Below the pieces are notes generated by a model, which saw nothing but the letters and a program-made list of their open reading frames with translations, made no database searches and had not been told where the DNA came from. Of a DNA stretch of 64,000 nt, positions 9,533 through 16,978 are shown piece after piece (the first letter of the stretch is position 1; every line of letters starts with the position of its first letter). Made by a program: the position numbers and the translations under genes. The DNA lies in assembly GCF_003417535.1 (NCBI RefSeq), contig NZ_QVLS01000003.1, positions 536,391 to 600,390 of the forward strand. The letters run 5' to 3'. Source of the stretch: Hydrogenophaga borbori (GTDB lineage: Bacteria > Pseudomonadota > Gammaproteobacteria > Burkholderiales > Burkholderiaceae_C).

Positions 9533-10342
9533 TCAGAGCGGTGCTTGCGCGGCCGCCTGCAGCTGCGCGCGCATGCAGTACCGCGCCAGGGCCCGGAACA
9601 CCGGGTCGCTCAGGTAACGGGGCACCGGGGTCTCGGTCAACCACCGGTGCAGGATCTGGTGCGGGGCCAGCGAGGGGGCGCCGGCGATGGTGTGGACAGC
9701 GACAAACCCCTCGACCTCCTCGGCCTCCACGTCGAAAGGGCCTTTGGGGACACCTTTCGGTGTGAAGGCCTTGTCCAGCCGGGCCGCGATGGCCGCGTAC
9801 GCCCGCCGCTGATCGCCACTCCCCTCTTCCTGCCACAGGCCGAGCCCGTCCAGAGCCAGCATGCGCTCCCGGTGGCCCAGGTACGCCGCTTCCAGTTGGC
9901 GGGCCAACTGCATCAAGGGCTGCTCCTTCGCCTGGACAGCGCCCAGTTCGTTCTTCACCCGCACCAGCCGGGCCAGGGCACCGCGGAATTCGTGCGTGTC
10001 TGGGAACACGCCGTCGACCAGACAGCACAAGACGCCTTCGATGCACCGACGCCATTGCACCTCCTGCGGCAGCACGTCCTCGACGGGCTCTCTGCACGCC
10101 TCGGCCAGCTGCCCATGCAGGGTGGCGCTCAGCGCCGAGGCGAACGCGCGGGCGCTCATGGGCGCCAGTTCGCCCTCGGCGTCCTGGGTCATGGCCGGCG
10201 CCAGAGGCTGGCCCTCGGGCACCACCGGGGCGAGCCACTCCAGCAGCCGGTCCAGGCTGTCCCCCCGCTGGGGGTCGACAGGAAGCGCCATGTCGCCCTG
10301 AACCCCCAGTTCGACGAAATACGCCAGCAAGGCCTCGAACAC
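9533..10342 (-). CDS. Unrecognised protein, probable C-terminal part of a split gene
   Basis: The protein has 269 residues from a GTG at 10342. The frame stays open for 42 more codons upstream (to 10468) with protein-like composition (TPLQFLRHVLLLGTASF...) and no ATG, GTG or TTG. It is then closed only by a TAG that is the stop of the gene at 10469-11086, in the same frame. This looks like the downstream part of one ORF of about 517 codons broken by an amber codon. The content is mainly helical, with an acidic centre and FDVEAEEVEGFVAVHTIAG near 205-225. No family is recognised. Confidence 0.6.
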   Translation of the reverse strand: MFEALLAYFVELGVQGDMALPVDPQRGDSLDRLLEWLAPVVPEGQPLAPAMTQDAEGELAPMSARAFASALSATLHGQLAEACREPVEDVLPQEVQWRRCIEGVLCCLVDGVFPDTHEFRGALARLVRVKNELGAVQAKEQPLMQLARQLEAAYLGHRERMLALDGLGLWQEEGSGDQRRAYAAIAARLDKAFTPKGVPKGPFDVEAEEVEGFVAVHTIAGAPSLAPHQILHRWLTETPVPRYLSDPVFRALARYCMRAQLQAAAQAPL

Positions 10343-10468
10343 CCGGGGCCGCAGGTTGAAGGAGGCCGTGCCCAGCAGGAGAACATGCCGAAGAAACTGC
10401 AGCGGCGTCTGCCCCTGCGCCTGGCTGCGTTGATCGATGAAGCGGCGCAGTGAGGCGGTGCGCGCCCG

Positions 10469-11086
10469 CTACGCGCCAGCGGGCACACCGTCCGCAACCG
10501 CCTGGCTCCAGACGCGGTTGCATTCGCGCGCTTCATCGCGATCGGCGGTGCGCGCTTTCGAATGGCCATCCTGTTGCCGAATGCAGGCGCGCAGCGCCGA
10601 GGGCGTCATGGCCTTCATGCCGTCCCTGTGGGCCCGCATCTTCCCGACGCTGCGGGTGATGTCGAAGAACCGCCCCTGGGCGGCCTTCAGCACCTGCAAC
10701 GCCGCCCGCAGTTTCATCGTGTGGCGGCACCCATCCGGGTTCGCGGCGCGCTCGGCTCGCAGCAGTTCCAGCGCCGCGGCCACCTCCGGCCAATGCCCGA
10801 GGTGTTTCTCGCACCAGGCGATCTCCTCGTCCAGCCGCTTCCGCAGGCGCGCCTGCTCCCGCCCATGGACCAGGCGCCCGATCCAACCGGTGCGCGAAGC
10901 GAACCTGACCGACAGGTCGACGCCGTTCTGCCCGTTCTTTCTTTTTTTGCACACCAGCACCGGCGGCTTGGTCGTGGAGGCCGTCGGCGTCTGGGCCAGC
11001 ACCTGGCCGATCACCGGCAGGCCTTTGAGGTCTTTGGACCGGGGGGACCGGACACAGGAAGGGAAGAACCGTTCAAGGATAGACAT
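10469..11086 (-). CDS. Unrecognised protein, probable N-terminal part of a split gene
   Basis: The protein has 205 residues from the ATG at 11086 (MSILERFFPS), which lies 40 bp after the stop of the preceding reverse-strand gene. A basic patch (VCKKRKNGQ) falls near residues 43-51, followed by helices (HGREQARLRKRLDEEIAWCEKH in two parts, and HTMKLRAALQVLKAAQGRFF). It ends ...ADGVPAGA at a TAG (10471-10469), after which the same frame continues open for 311 codons into the next gene. It could be a complete short protein, a nonsense-mutated long gene, or a read-through product. No family is recognised. Confidence 0.6.
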   Translation of the reverse strand: MSILERFFPSCVRSPRSKDLKGLPVIGQVLAQTPTASTTKPPVLVCKKRKNGQNGVDLSVRFASRTGWIGRLVHGREQARLRKRLDEEIAWCEKHLGHWPEVAAALELLRAERAANPDGCRHTMKLRAALQVLKAAQGRFFDITRSVGKMRAHRDGMKAMTPSALRACIRQQDGHSKARTADRDEARECNRVWSQAVADGVPAGA

Positions 11087-11126
11087 GGCGCGACTCAAAA
11101 CGCAGAGGCAGGCGGGGCAGCGGCCC

Positions 11127-12125
11127 CTACAGAAGCGGCTGAAACACCGTGTCGAGCGCGCAGGCGCCGGTGTTGGGATCGACGGCCGCTGCGAACCGCA
11201 AGGCGTCCGCCAGCGCCCCGTGTTCCGGCCCCAAGGCCGCCAGGCTCCACTCCACCAGCGCCTGGCGGACAGCCGCACGCTTCGCCGACGGTGGCAGCGC
11301 CTGCGCATCGCAGAGGCCCTGGATCGCCTTCAGCGCACCGAGGCGCGCCGGACCGCAGCGCTCATGCAATGGCGGGCTCAGGCCTTTCAAGTGGTGAACC
11401 AGGAGCTGGGCATTGGCGCTCGCGGCCAGCGCGGCGGGGAGTTTTCTGGCATGGGCCTGCAGCCGCACCAGCACCTCGGGATCGCCCAGCAGCGCCTCGG
11501 CCACCGGTTCCGGCCCGCGCCCATCCCTCTGCGCGAGGTACGACAGGGTCTTGAGGATCGCCGATCGCGCGGAGCCCTCGGGATCGCTCAGCCGCACCTG
11601 TGCGGCCAGCTGAGACAGCAGCGCCTTGCCCGCGTCGACACCCCCGGCGATGGCCACGAAGGTCGGCCAATCGATCCGGGCCTCGGCCAGTTGCCTGAGA
11701 ACCTCGCCCATGCCCACGATGGCCGCCAGATCGGACGGGCGCACGCGGGGATGGCGATCGACCAGCACGCAGGTATCGAAGCTCGGTGTCAACGGGAACT
11801 GCCGACCGAACAGACCGCTCACCACCCCGTTCGCCATGGCTTCCTTGCGCCGCACGCTCGCCTGCCACCAACCCACGCGCGCCAACAGGCGCTGCGGCGA
11901 GAAGGGCTTGCGCTGCGGCACGTACAGCACGACCAGCCGCTCTTGGCTGCCCGGCACGCGCACGGTTTTGGCCCGCAGCGCCTCGCCGGATTGAACGGCC
12001 CTGTTGAGAAGCGCGCGGGCGGCCGCGCTCAGGCCGGTGTCGCGCGTGACCACCACCGCATGCCTGGACGGCAGCGGGACGCGCGCCCGCGTCGCTCCGA
12101 TGAGGCGATCAGATTCACGGTTCAT
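11127..12125 (-). CDS. Unrecognised helical protein of the fliT-fliE island
   Basis: A 332-residue soluble protein, first of the reverse-strand genes. There is no signal peptide or membrane segment. The N-terminus is Arg/Ser-rich (MNRESDRLIGATRARVPLPS). From about residue 130 to the end it is a run of amphipathic helices of 30-40 residues, which resembles a helical-repeat fold (ARM/HEAT-like), but I see no clear repeat consensus. The next gene begins 40 bp downstream, so all reverse-strand island genes may form one unit. Function unknown; type III-type secretion is a guess from context. Confidence 0.7.
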   Translation of the reverse strand: MNRESDRLIGATRARVPLPSRHAVVVTRDTGLSAAARALLNRAVQSGEALRAKTVRVPGSQERLVVLYVPQRKPFSPQRLLARVGWWQASVRRKEAMANGVVSGLFGRQFPLTPSFDTCVLVDRHPRVRPSDLAAIVGMGEVLRQLAEARIDWPTFVAIAGGVDAGKALLSQLAAQVRLSDPEGSARSAILKTLSYLAQRDGRGPEPVAEALLGDPEVLVRLQAHARKLPAALAASANAQLLVHHLKGLSPPLHERCGPARLGALKAIQGLCDAQALPPSAKRAAVRQALVEWSLAALGPEHGALADALRFAAAVDPNTGACALDTVFQPLL

Positions 12126-12425
12126 GGTGACGGTCCATTGGATGCATGGGTGCCACGCCCTGGACGGCCCAGGGGGGTCGATGCGCGGCGTGTGGGCTTT
12201 GGTGACGCTTCTGTGATGGTGGTTCGAACCATCGGCCCTCCCCGGTGGCCTAGGCCGCCCGCGCCACCCACCCGGCGGAGCGCTTCATGTGCCGCGCCCC
12301 CACTCCCCTGGGCGCGGGCCATCCCCGCGGTCGGGAACAAAGCAGGGGGCACCGTTCCCTAGGCCATTCCGCGGCGCCGGACAGGCCTGGCGCGGCGCAC
12401 GCCCCCTGAGACCCACCACGCCACC
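12126..12425. promoter_or_regulatory. Divergent intergenic region of the island
   Basis: These 300 bp separate the reverse- and forward-strand island genes and must hold both promoters. Two symmetric elements stand out: a perfect palindrome TGGTTCGAACCA (12220-12231) and an inverted repeat GGGAAC-N15-GTTCCC (12333-12338 with 12354-12359), which lies 66 bp before the forward gene. I see no sigma-28 site like those of the late flagellar genes. GGAAC also resembles an ECF-sigma -35, but no well-placed -10 follows. Confidence 0.4.
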
Positions 12426-13364
12426 ATGCAATCCGCCTCTTCTTCCTCTTCTTCCTCACGTTCCAGCAGCCCGGTGGACCGGTCGCGAGGCGCTTCGCGC
12501 CAAGCACCGCCGTCGCCCGTCAACCGCTCCCAGTCCCCTGGCAGCGCCTCGGCCCGCTGGAACTTCTGCCTGTCGAATGAGGACGATGAGCACAGCCTCG
12601 AACCAGAGGACGTCACCGCCGGCCCCTCACCCCTGTCGGCCGCCGCGCCCAGCTCGGACATCAAGAAGCTGTTCCGGCCGTCCCGGCACCTCACGCTGGA
12701 CACCGAGGGCTTGCGCCCCAACTACAGTGCCATCAACAACTGCGAGCTCTCAGGGGAAGAGACCGCCCAGTTGCTCAACCACGCCCGGAAGGTCGCCCAG
12801 GGGGTGCCGCTGGCTCCCCCATGGTGTTTCGACCCGGCCAGGCATGCGCTGCCGAACGGCGGCCCCGACATTCCCGGCATCCTGGGCGACACCTCGCTGA
12901 GCCAGTCCCAGCGGATCGAGGTCTACCGCTGGGCCAGGATCTACGCGCCGGACACGATGACCGATCCGACATGCCTGGCGACGTGCTGCGTCATGGGGAC
13001 GGCTCTCCCGGCGGCCATGCTCTTTGTCACTGGCGCGGTGGTGTTGGCCATTTACCTGACCGGCACCCACGACGCCTCGCCGCCCTGCAGCTACCTGCGC
13101 ATGAACGCCACCGAGGCCAATGCCCTGCTGCAGGCGGTTCACGAGCAATTTCCTTCTCTGGTCAACGCCACCTTGAACAACATGGACGAGTGGGTTCCGT
13201 TGATCAAGGACCGCTTCTCGCAGGGCATCTACCGCGACGGGGGCGATGGCCATCTCCTGCAGCAGGTCTGCGCCTCCCTGGCCCAGGCCCTGGATCCGGT
13301 GGCGGCCATGAAGCTGCTGTTTCTTTTCCTGGTTTGCCTGGCGCTGGCGCCGCTGCAGGGTTGA
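12426..13364 (+). CDS. Ser-rich membrane-segment protein, candidate type III-type substrate
   Basis: A 312-residue protein with no recognised family. Residues 1-50 are strongly Ser/Pro/Arg-rich (a Ser run at 4-11) and disordered, with no Sec signal. Residues 78-180 are soluble. A hydrophobic segment spans about 184-212 (CLATCCVMG...AVVLAIYL) and a second, C-terminal one 294-309 (AAMKLLFLFLVCLALAP). A disordered Ser-rich start, one or two membrane helices and a chaperone-like gene 10 bp downstream are the pattern of type III translocators or membrane-targeted effectors. Nine Cys residues are unusual here. An inner-membrane protein unrelated to secretion is the alternative. Confidence 0.7.
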   Translation: MQSASSSSSSSRSSSPVDRSRGASRQAPPSPVNRSQSPGSASARWNFCLSNEDDEHSLEPEDVTAGPSPLSAAAPSSDIKKLFRPSRHLTLDTEGLRPNYSAINNCELSGEETAQLLNHARKVAQGVPLAPPWCFDPARHALPNGGPDIPGILGDTSLSQSQRIEVYRWARIYAPDTMTDPTCLATCCVMGTALPAAMLFVTGAVVLAIYLTGTHDASPPCSYLRMNATEANALLQAVHEQFPSLVNATLNNMDEWVPLIKDRFSQGIYRDGGDGHLLQQVCASLAQALDPVAAMKLLFLFLVCLALAPLQG

Positions 13365-13374
13365 ACCGCCCGCC

Positions 13375-13905
13375 ATGCACCACCACCCCCATCCCGACCC
13401 CGAGGTGGCCGCGCTGCTCGAACAATGCGCCGCCCGCCTGGCCCAGGCCGGCGAGCGAATCGGCGACTGGGTGCGCGCGGCCACTACCGGGCAGGCACTC
13501 CCTGCGCTGGCGGCGCACGGGCCCGCCGAGGCCGCGCGGCTGCTGACCACCGCCACCCGCCTGTGCGACGAGGGCGCGTTCGATCAGGCGCTGCGGCCCG
13601 CCCTGGTCCTGGTCATGCAACACCCCGGGCGGGCGGCATTCACCTTCCTCGCCGGCACCTGCCTGCAGCGCACGGCCCGGCCGGCCGCTGCGCTGCCGAT
13701 GTTCGGCCTGGCCGGACTGCAGGACGGAAACCGCTATGCGGCGCTGGCCGCCTTCCGCTCGGGAGAATGCCTGGCCGCCATGGGCCGGGCGGCCGACGCC
13801 ATCCCCGTGTTCGAAGCGGCGGTCGAGGCCTGCCGCCAGGACCCGGCCTTGGCGGACCTGCAGCGGCTCGCACAGCACAAGGCCGAGGCGCTGCGCGCGG
13901 GGTAG
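13375..13905 (+). CDS. TPR protein resembling LcrH/SycD-type secretion chaperones
   Basis: The protein has 176 residues. After a His-rich N-terminus, three TPR-like units cover about 54-87 (LCDEGAFDQAL), 88-120 (FLAGTCLQRTARPAAAL) and 121-155 (FRSGECLAAMGRAADAI), then a C-terminal helix. Length, number of repeats and the motif order (small alternating Ala/Gly, then GECL..MGR..DAI) fit the class II chaperones of type III translocators (SycD, LcrH, IpgC). It starts 10 bp after the Ser-rich membrane-segment gene, as those chaperones lie next to their clients. A generic TPR protein is the alternative. Confidence 0.68.
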   Translation: MHHHPHPDPEVAALLEQCAARLAQAGERIGDWVRAATTGQALPALAAHGPAEAARLLTTATRLCDEGAFDQALRPALVLVMQHPGRAAFTFLAGTCLQRTARPAAALPMFGLAGLQDGNRYAALAAFRSGECLAAMGRAADAIPVFEAAVEACRQDPALADLQRLAQHKAEALRAG

Positions 13906-13935
13906 GCCCAGGCGCCGACAGGCGCCGCGGCCGCC

Positions 13936-14250
13936 TCAGACCGACATGTTCATCACGTCGGTGTAGGCCTGCACCATGCGGTTGCGCACGTGCAGCGCGC
14001 TCTGGAAGCCGATCTGCGCCTTCTGCATGGCGATCATGGTTTCCTCCAGGCTGACCTTGGGGTTGCCCAGTTGAACCTCGGTCTGCAGGCGGCTGGCCTC
14101 GTTCTGCGCCTTGCTCACCTGGTGCAGGGCCGCCTTGAGGTTGTCGGCGAAGGCCGCGCCCGCGCCACCCGCGGCGCCCGCGGCCGGGCGCTTGAACGCG
14201 GCCACGTTGCCCAGCGTCTGGCTGGTCAGGGGAGACAGGCGCATGTCCAT
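13936..14250 (-). CDS. fliE: Flagellar hook-basal body protein FliE
   Basis: The 104-residue protein is typical of FliE, which joins the MS ring to the proximal rod. Conserved features are the C-terminal ETMIAMQKAQIGFQSALHVR and RMVQAYTDVMNMSV. AAGGAG lies 5 bp before the ATG. It is divergent from fliF, as in enteric bacteria, but here a gene for an exported protein sits between them. The copy of a repeated upstream element at 14294-14348 is its likely control region. Confidence 0.96.
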   Translation of the reverse strand: MDMRLSPLTSQTLGNVAAFKRPAAGAAGGAGAAFADNLKAALHQVSKAQNEASRLQTEVQLGNPKVSLEETMIAMQKAQIGFQSALHVRNRMVQAYTDVMNMSV

Positions 14251-14293
14251 GAGGGACTCCTTCGGGAAGCGATCGACAGGCCTGGATGCTAGG

Positions 14294-14348
14294 CCCCCCT
14301 CGGCAACCGGGTCCGGAAATAAAGCCCCAATAAGCCGGCCTTTTCGGG
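14294..14348. repeat. Repeated upstream element, copy A (before fliE)
   Basis: About 55 bp match the element at 15145-15201: CCCCCCTCGGCAA, a short variable spacer, GGAAATAAAG(C/G)CCCAATA, then C/G-rich sequence and TTTTCGGG. It lies 44 bp upstream of fliE. The conservation is in blocks, as for a protein-binding or promoter region. Confidence 0.7.
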
Positions 14349-14368
14349 CCCTGACCGGGCGACCCCGC

Positions 14369-15079
14369 TCAGGGCGCGGCCTTGAGCGGAGACTGCGCCT
14401 GGAACTGCGTGGCCACGCGTTCGGCCAGCTGGTCGAGCGCCTGGCGGTAGACGGCGTCCACGGCGCCCGGGCCGGAGATCAAGGCCTCGAAAGACGGAAA
14501 GCTGGCCTCGGCGGGTGCCACGATGGCCCAATCCTCATTCGGCCGGGCGTCCACACCGAAGAACAGCGTGGTGCTGTAGGGGTACCACTGGGCCCCCCGC
14601 GGGAAGGAGTGGACGTCGACATTGAGCTTGGGCACGTAGGCCTGGGTGCCCATGCCCGAATGGAAGCCGATGGCGTCGAACCCCAGCTGCAGACCCACGT
14701 CTTCGTCGAAGGCGAGGTTCTCGATGTCGACGTTGTCGGGGTCGTCCGGCCGGCGGGCGATCGACTCCAACACCCGGACCTCATAGCCGGCGGCCCGCAG
14801 CCGGTGCGCCACCCGCTCGGCGAAGAACAGGCCGTGGCCCGGCGCATGGGTCCGCATCAGGGCCGTGAGGTCTTTAGTCTTCTGGCGCCCGTCCGACAGC
14901 GCGCCCAGCGAGGCAAGGGGAAACAGCATGGTGGCCGCCGTGCGGACCGTGACCGTGTACTCCACGGGATCACCAGCCGGGATGAGCAGAACACTGCGGG
15001 CCGGCAATGGGTCGCCGTCGGCGGCGCGGGCGCCGACGGCGACCAGCAAGAAGGTGAGCGCCAGGACGATGCGTTGCAT
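14369..15079 (-). CDS. Unrecognised exported protein between fliE and fliF
   Basis: A 236-residue protein with a clear Sec signal peptide (MQRIVLALTFLLVAVGARA, cut before ADGDPLP). The mature part has a GDPVEYTVTVRTAATMLFPLAS block near 36-57, then RAAGYEVRVLESIARRP and an acidic DDPDNVDIENLAFDEDVG, and lacks membrane helices or Cys motifs. I recognise no family; it may be periplasmic or outer-membrane associated. It sits in the fliE-fliF divergent region, and the same upstream element that precedes fliE precedes it, so it is likely part of the flagellar regulon. Confidence 0.8.
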   Translation of the reverse strand: MQRIVLALTFLLVAVGARAADGDPLPARSVLLIPAGDPVEYTVTVRTAATMLFPLASLGALSDGRQKTKDLTALMRTHAPGHGLFFAERVAHRLRAAGYEVRVLESIARRPDDPDNVDIENLAFDEDVGLQLGFDAIGFHSGMGTQAYVPKLNVDVHSFPRGAQWYPYSTTLFFGVDARPNEDWAIVAPAEASFPSFEALISGPGAVDAVYRQALDQLAERVATQFQAQSPLKAAP

Positions 15080-15144
15080 GGGCTTCGGGTCGGTGGTTGC
15101 GGTGCGTGGCTTATACCCGCACGGGCGCCCGCTCGGTCCGAAAT

Positions 15145-15201
15145 CCCCCCCTCGGCAAGGCGCGCGGGAAATAAAGGCCCAATACGGCGCCTTTTTTCGG
15201 G
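15145..15201. repeat. Repeated upstream element, copy B (before exported protein and fliF)
   Basis: About 57 bp match 14294-14348 in the same orientation. It lies 65 bp before the reverse-strand exported-protein gene and 73 bp before fliF on the other side. A possible -10 for fliF (GGATACTCAT) falls near 15222. It is probably the original divergent fliE/fliF control region. Confidence 0.7.
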
Positions 15202-15274
15202 AATGCCCGCCGGCCCCCCCCGGGATACTCATCCGCATCCGGGGCCCCGTGCCCCCTTGCGAGCCATCCCGCCC

Positions 15275-16963
15275 ATGAGCACCACCGCCGTCGCCGAAGT
15301 GAATGCCCAGCCCGTGCGCGCCAACGCCCTGGCCGAAGGCCTGGCGCGCATGGACAACGCGCAGAAGATCAAGCTCGGCCTGGGCGCCCTGGCGCTGCTG
15401 GCCATCGCCCTGGCCTTCTTCTTCATGGGCCGCCAGCCCGAGTGGCGCGTGCTCTACGCCAACCTGGGCGACAAGGACGGCGGCGCCATCGTGGCCCAGC
15501 TGTCCCAGATGAACGTGCCCTACAAGTACTCGGACGGCGGCGGCGCCATCATGGTGCCGGCCGACAAGGTGCACGACACCCGGCTGCGCCTGGCCTCCCA
15601 GGGCCTGCCCAAGGGCTCGGTCACCGGCTTCGAGCTGATGGAGAACAACCGCTTCGGCATGACGCAGTTCCAGGAGCGGCTGAGCTTCCAGCGCGGCCTG
15701 GAAGGCGAGCTGACCCGCTCCATCCAGTCGCTGGCCTCGGTGCAGGCCGCGCGCGTGCACCTGGCCCTGCCCAACCAGAACGGCTTCTTTCGCGAACAGC
15801 AAAAGCCCAGCGCCTCGGTGCTGCTGACCCTGCACCCCGGCCGCACGCTGGACCGCGCGCAGGTCGCCGGCATCGTGCACCTGGTGGCCAGCAGCGTGCC
15901 CGAGATGAACCCCAAGGCCGTGAGCGTGGTCGACGACCAGGGCAACCTGCTGTCCAACCCGCCCGACGGCCAGAACGCCGCCGGCGCCGATGTGCAGAAA
16001 CTGCAGTACGCGCAGCAGCTCGAGCAGCTCTACACCCGCCGCATCCTGGACATGCTCGAACCCCTGGTGGGCGTGGGCAACGTGAAGGCGCAGGTGAGCG
16101 CCGACATCGACTTCTCCCAGGCCGAGATGACCTCGGAGCAGCACCGGCCGAACCAGGGCAACGAGCCCAGCGCGGTGCGCAGCCAGCAGACCATCGAAGA
16201 CGGCCGTCCCGGCAGCGCCCAGCCCGCCGGCGTGCCCGGCGCGGTGAGCAACCAGCCGCCAGCGCCCAGCAGCGCGCCCATCAACGGCCAGGCCGCGCCC
16301 GTGGGCGTGACGCCGCAGGGCCAGGCCAATGCCGGCCAGGGCGGCTCCACGCGCCGCGAATCCGTCATCAACTACGAGGTCGACCGCACCGTGCGCACCG
16401 TGCGCGAGTCCAGCGGCAGCATCAAGCGCCTGAGCGCGGCCGTGGTGGTGAACCACAAGACCACGCTGGACAAGAACGGCAAGCCCGTCAGCGCCCCCAT
16501 CCCGGCGCAGCAGATCGAGCAGATGACCGCCCTGGTGCGCGAGACCATCGGCTTCAACCAGGCCCGGGGCGACTCGGTGAACCTGATGAACGCCGCGTTC
16601 AACGAGGTGGTGGCCACCGAGCCCGAGGCCCTGCCCTTCTGGCAGCAGGCCGACAAGATCGAGCTGGCGCGCAGCCTGGCGTTCCCGCTGGGCATGGTCG
16701 GCCTGGGCCTGATCGTGCTGATGGGCATGGTGCGCCCGGCGCTCAAGCTCATGAAGGCGCCGCCGCCCCGCATCGCCGAGGTGCAGCCGCTCAACGCCGT
16801 GCTCAACGAAATGCCCGAGCGCCCCGGCCTGCCGATGCCGACGCCGGACGAGGAAACGCCCGAGAAGCGCCGCATCGCCGACGCCAAGCGGCTGGCGCTG
16901 GAGAACCCGGCGGCGGTGGCCAACATCGTCAAGGGCTGGGTCAACGGCGAAGCGCCGAACTGA
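15275..16963 (+). CDS. fliF: Flagellar MS-ring protein FliF
   Basis: The protein has 562 residues from the ATG at 15275 (MSTTAVAEVN). A first membrane helix spans about 34-51 and a second about 466-486 (LAFPLGMVGLGLIVLMGMV). Between them are the YscJ-like domain with GLPKGSVTGFELMENNRFGMTQFQ-type conservation and the second ring-building domain, with a Pro/Ala/Gln-rich insert near 300-360. The C-terminal tail (residues about 520-562) is the FliG-binding segment. It is first gene of fliFGHIJK. Confidence 0.97.
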   Translation: MSTTAVAEVNAQPVRANALAEGLARMDNAQKIKLGLGALALLAIALAFFFMGRQPEWRVLYANLGDKDGGAIVAQLSQMNVPYKYSDGGGAIMVPADKVHDTRLRLASQGLPKGSVTGFELMENNRFGMTQFQERLSFQRGLEGELTRSIQSLASVQAARVHLALPNQNGFFREQQKPSASVLLTLHPGRTLDRAQVAGIVHLVASSVPEMNPKAVSVVDDQGNLLSNPPDGQNAAGADVQKLQYAQQLEQLYTRRILDMLEPLVGVGNVKAQVSADIDFSQAEMTSEQHRPNQGNEPSAVRSQQTIEDGRPGSAQPAGVPGAVSNQPPAPSSAPINGQAAPVGVTPQGQANAGQGGSTRRESVINYEVDRTVRTVRESSGSIKRLSAAVVVNHKTTLDKNGKPVSAPIPAQQIEQMTALVRETIGFNQARGDSVNLMNAAFNEVVATEPEALPFWQQADKIELARSLAFPLGMVGLGLIVLMGMVRPALKLMKAPPPRIAEVQPLNAVLNEMPERPGLPMPTPDEETPEKRRIADAKRLALENPAAVANIVKGWVNGEAPN

Positions 16964-16978
16964 GGCTGGGAGCAGAGC

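Noticed and set aside
12211..12240. tRNA-like T-arm sequence (GGTTCGAACC)
   Set aside because: No acceptor, D or anticodon arms are found around it, and the T-stem does not pair. It is a short palindrome.
12333..12360. Hrp-box or ECF-type promoter starting GGAAC
   Set aside because: No CCAC or well-spaced -10 follows; the sequence is better described as an inverted repeat.
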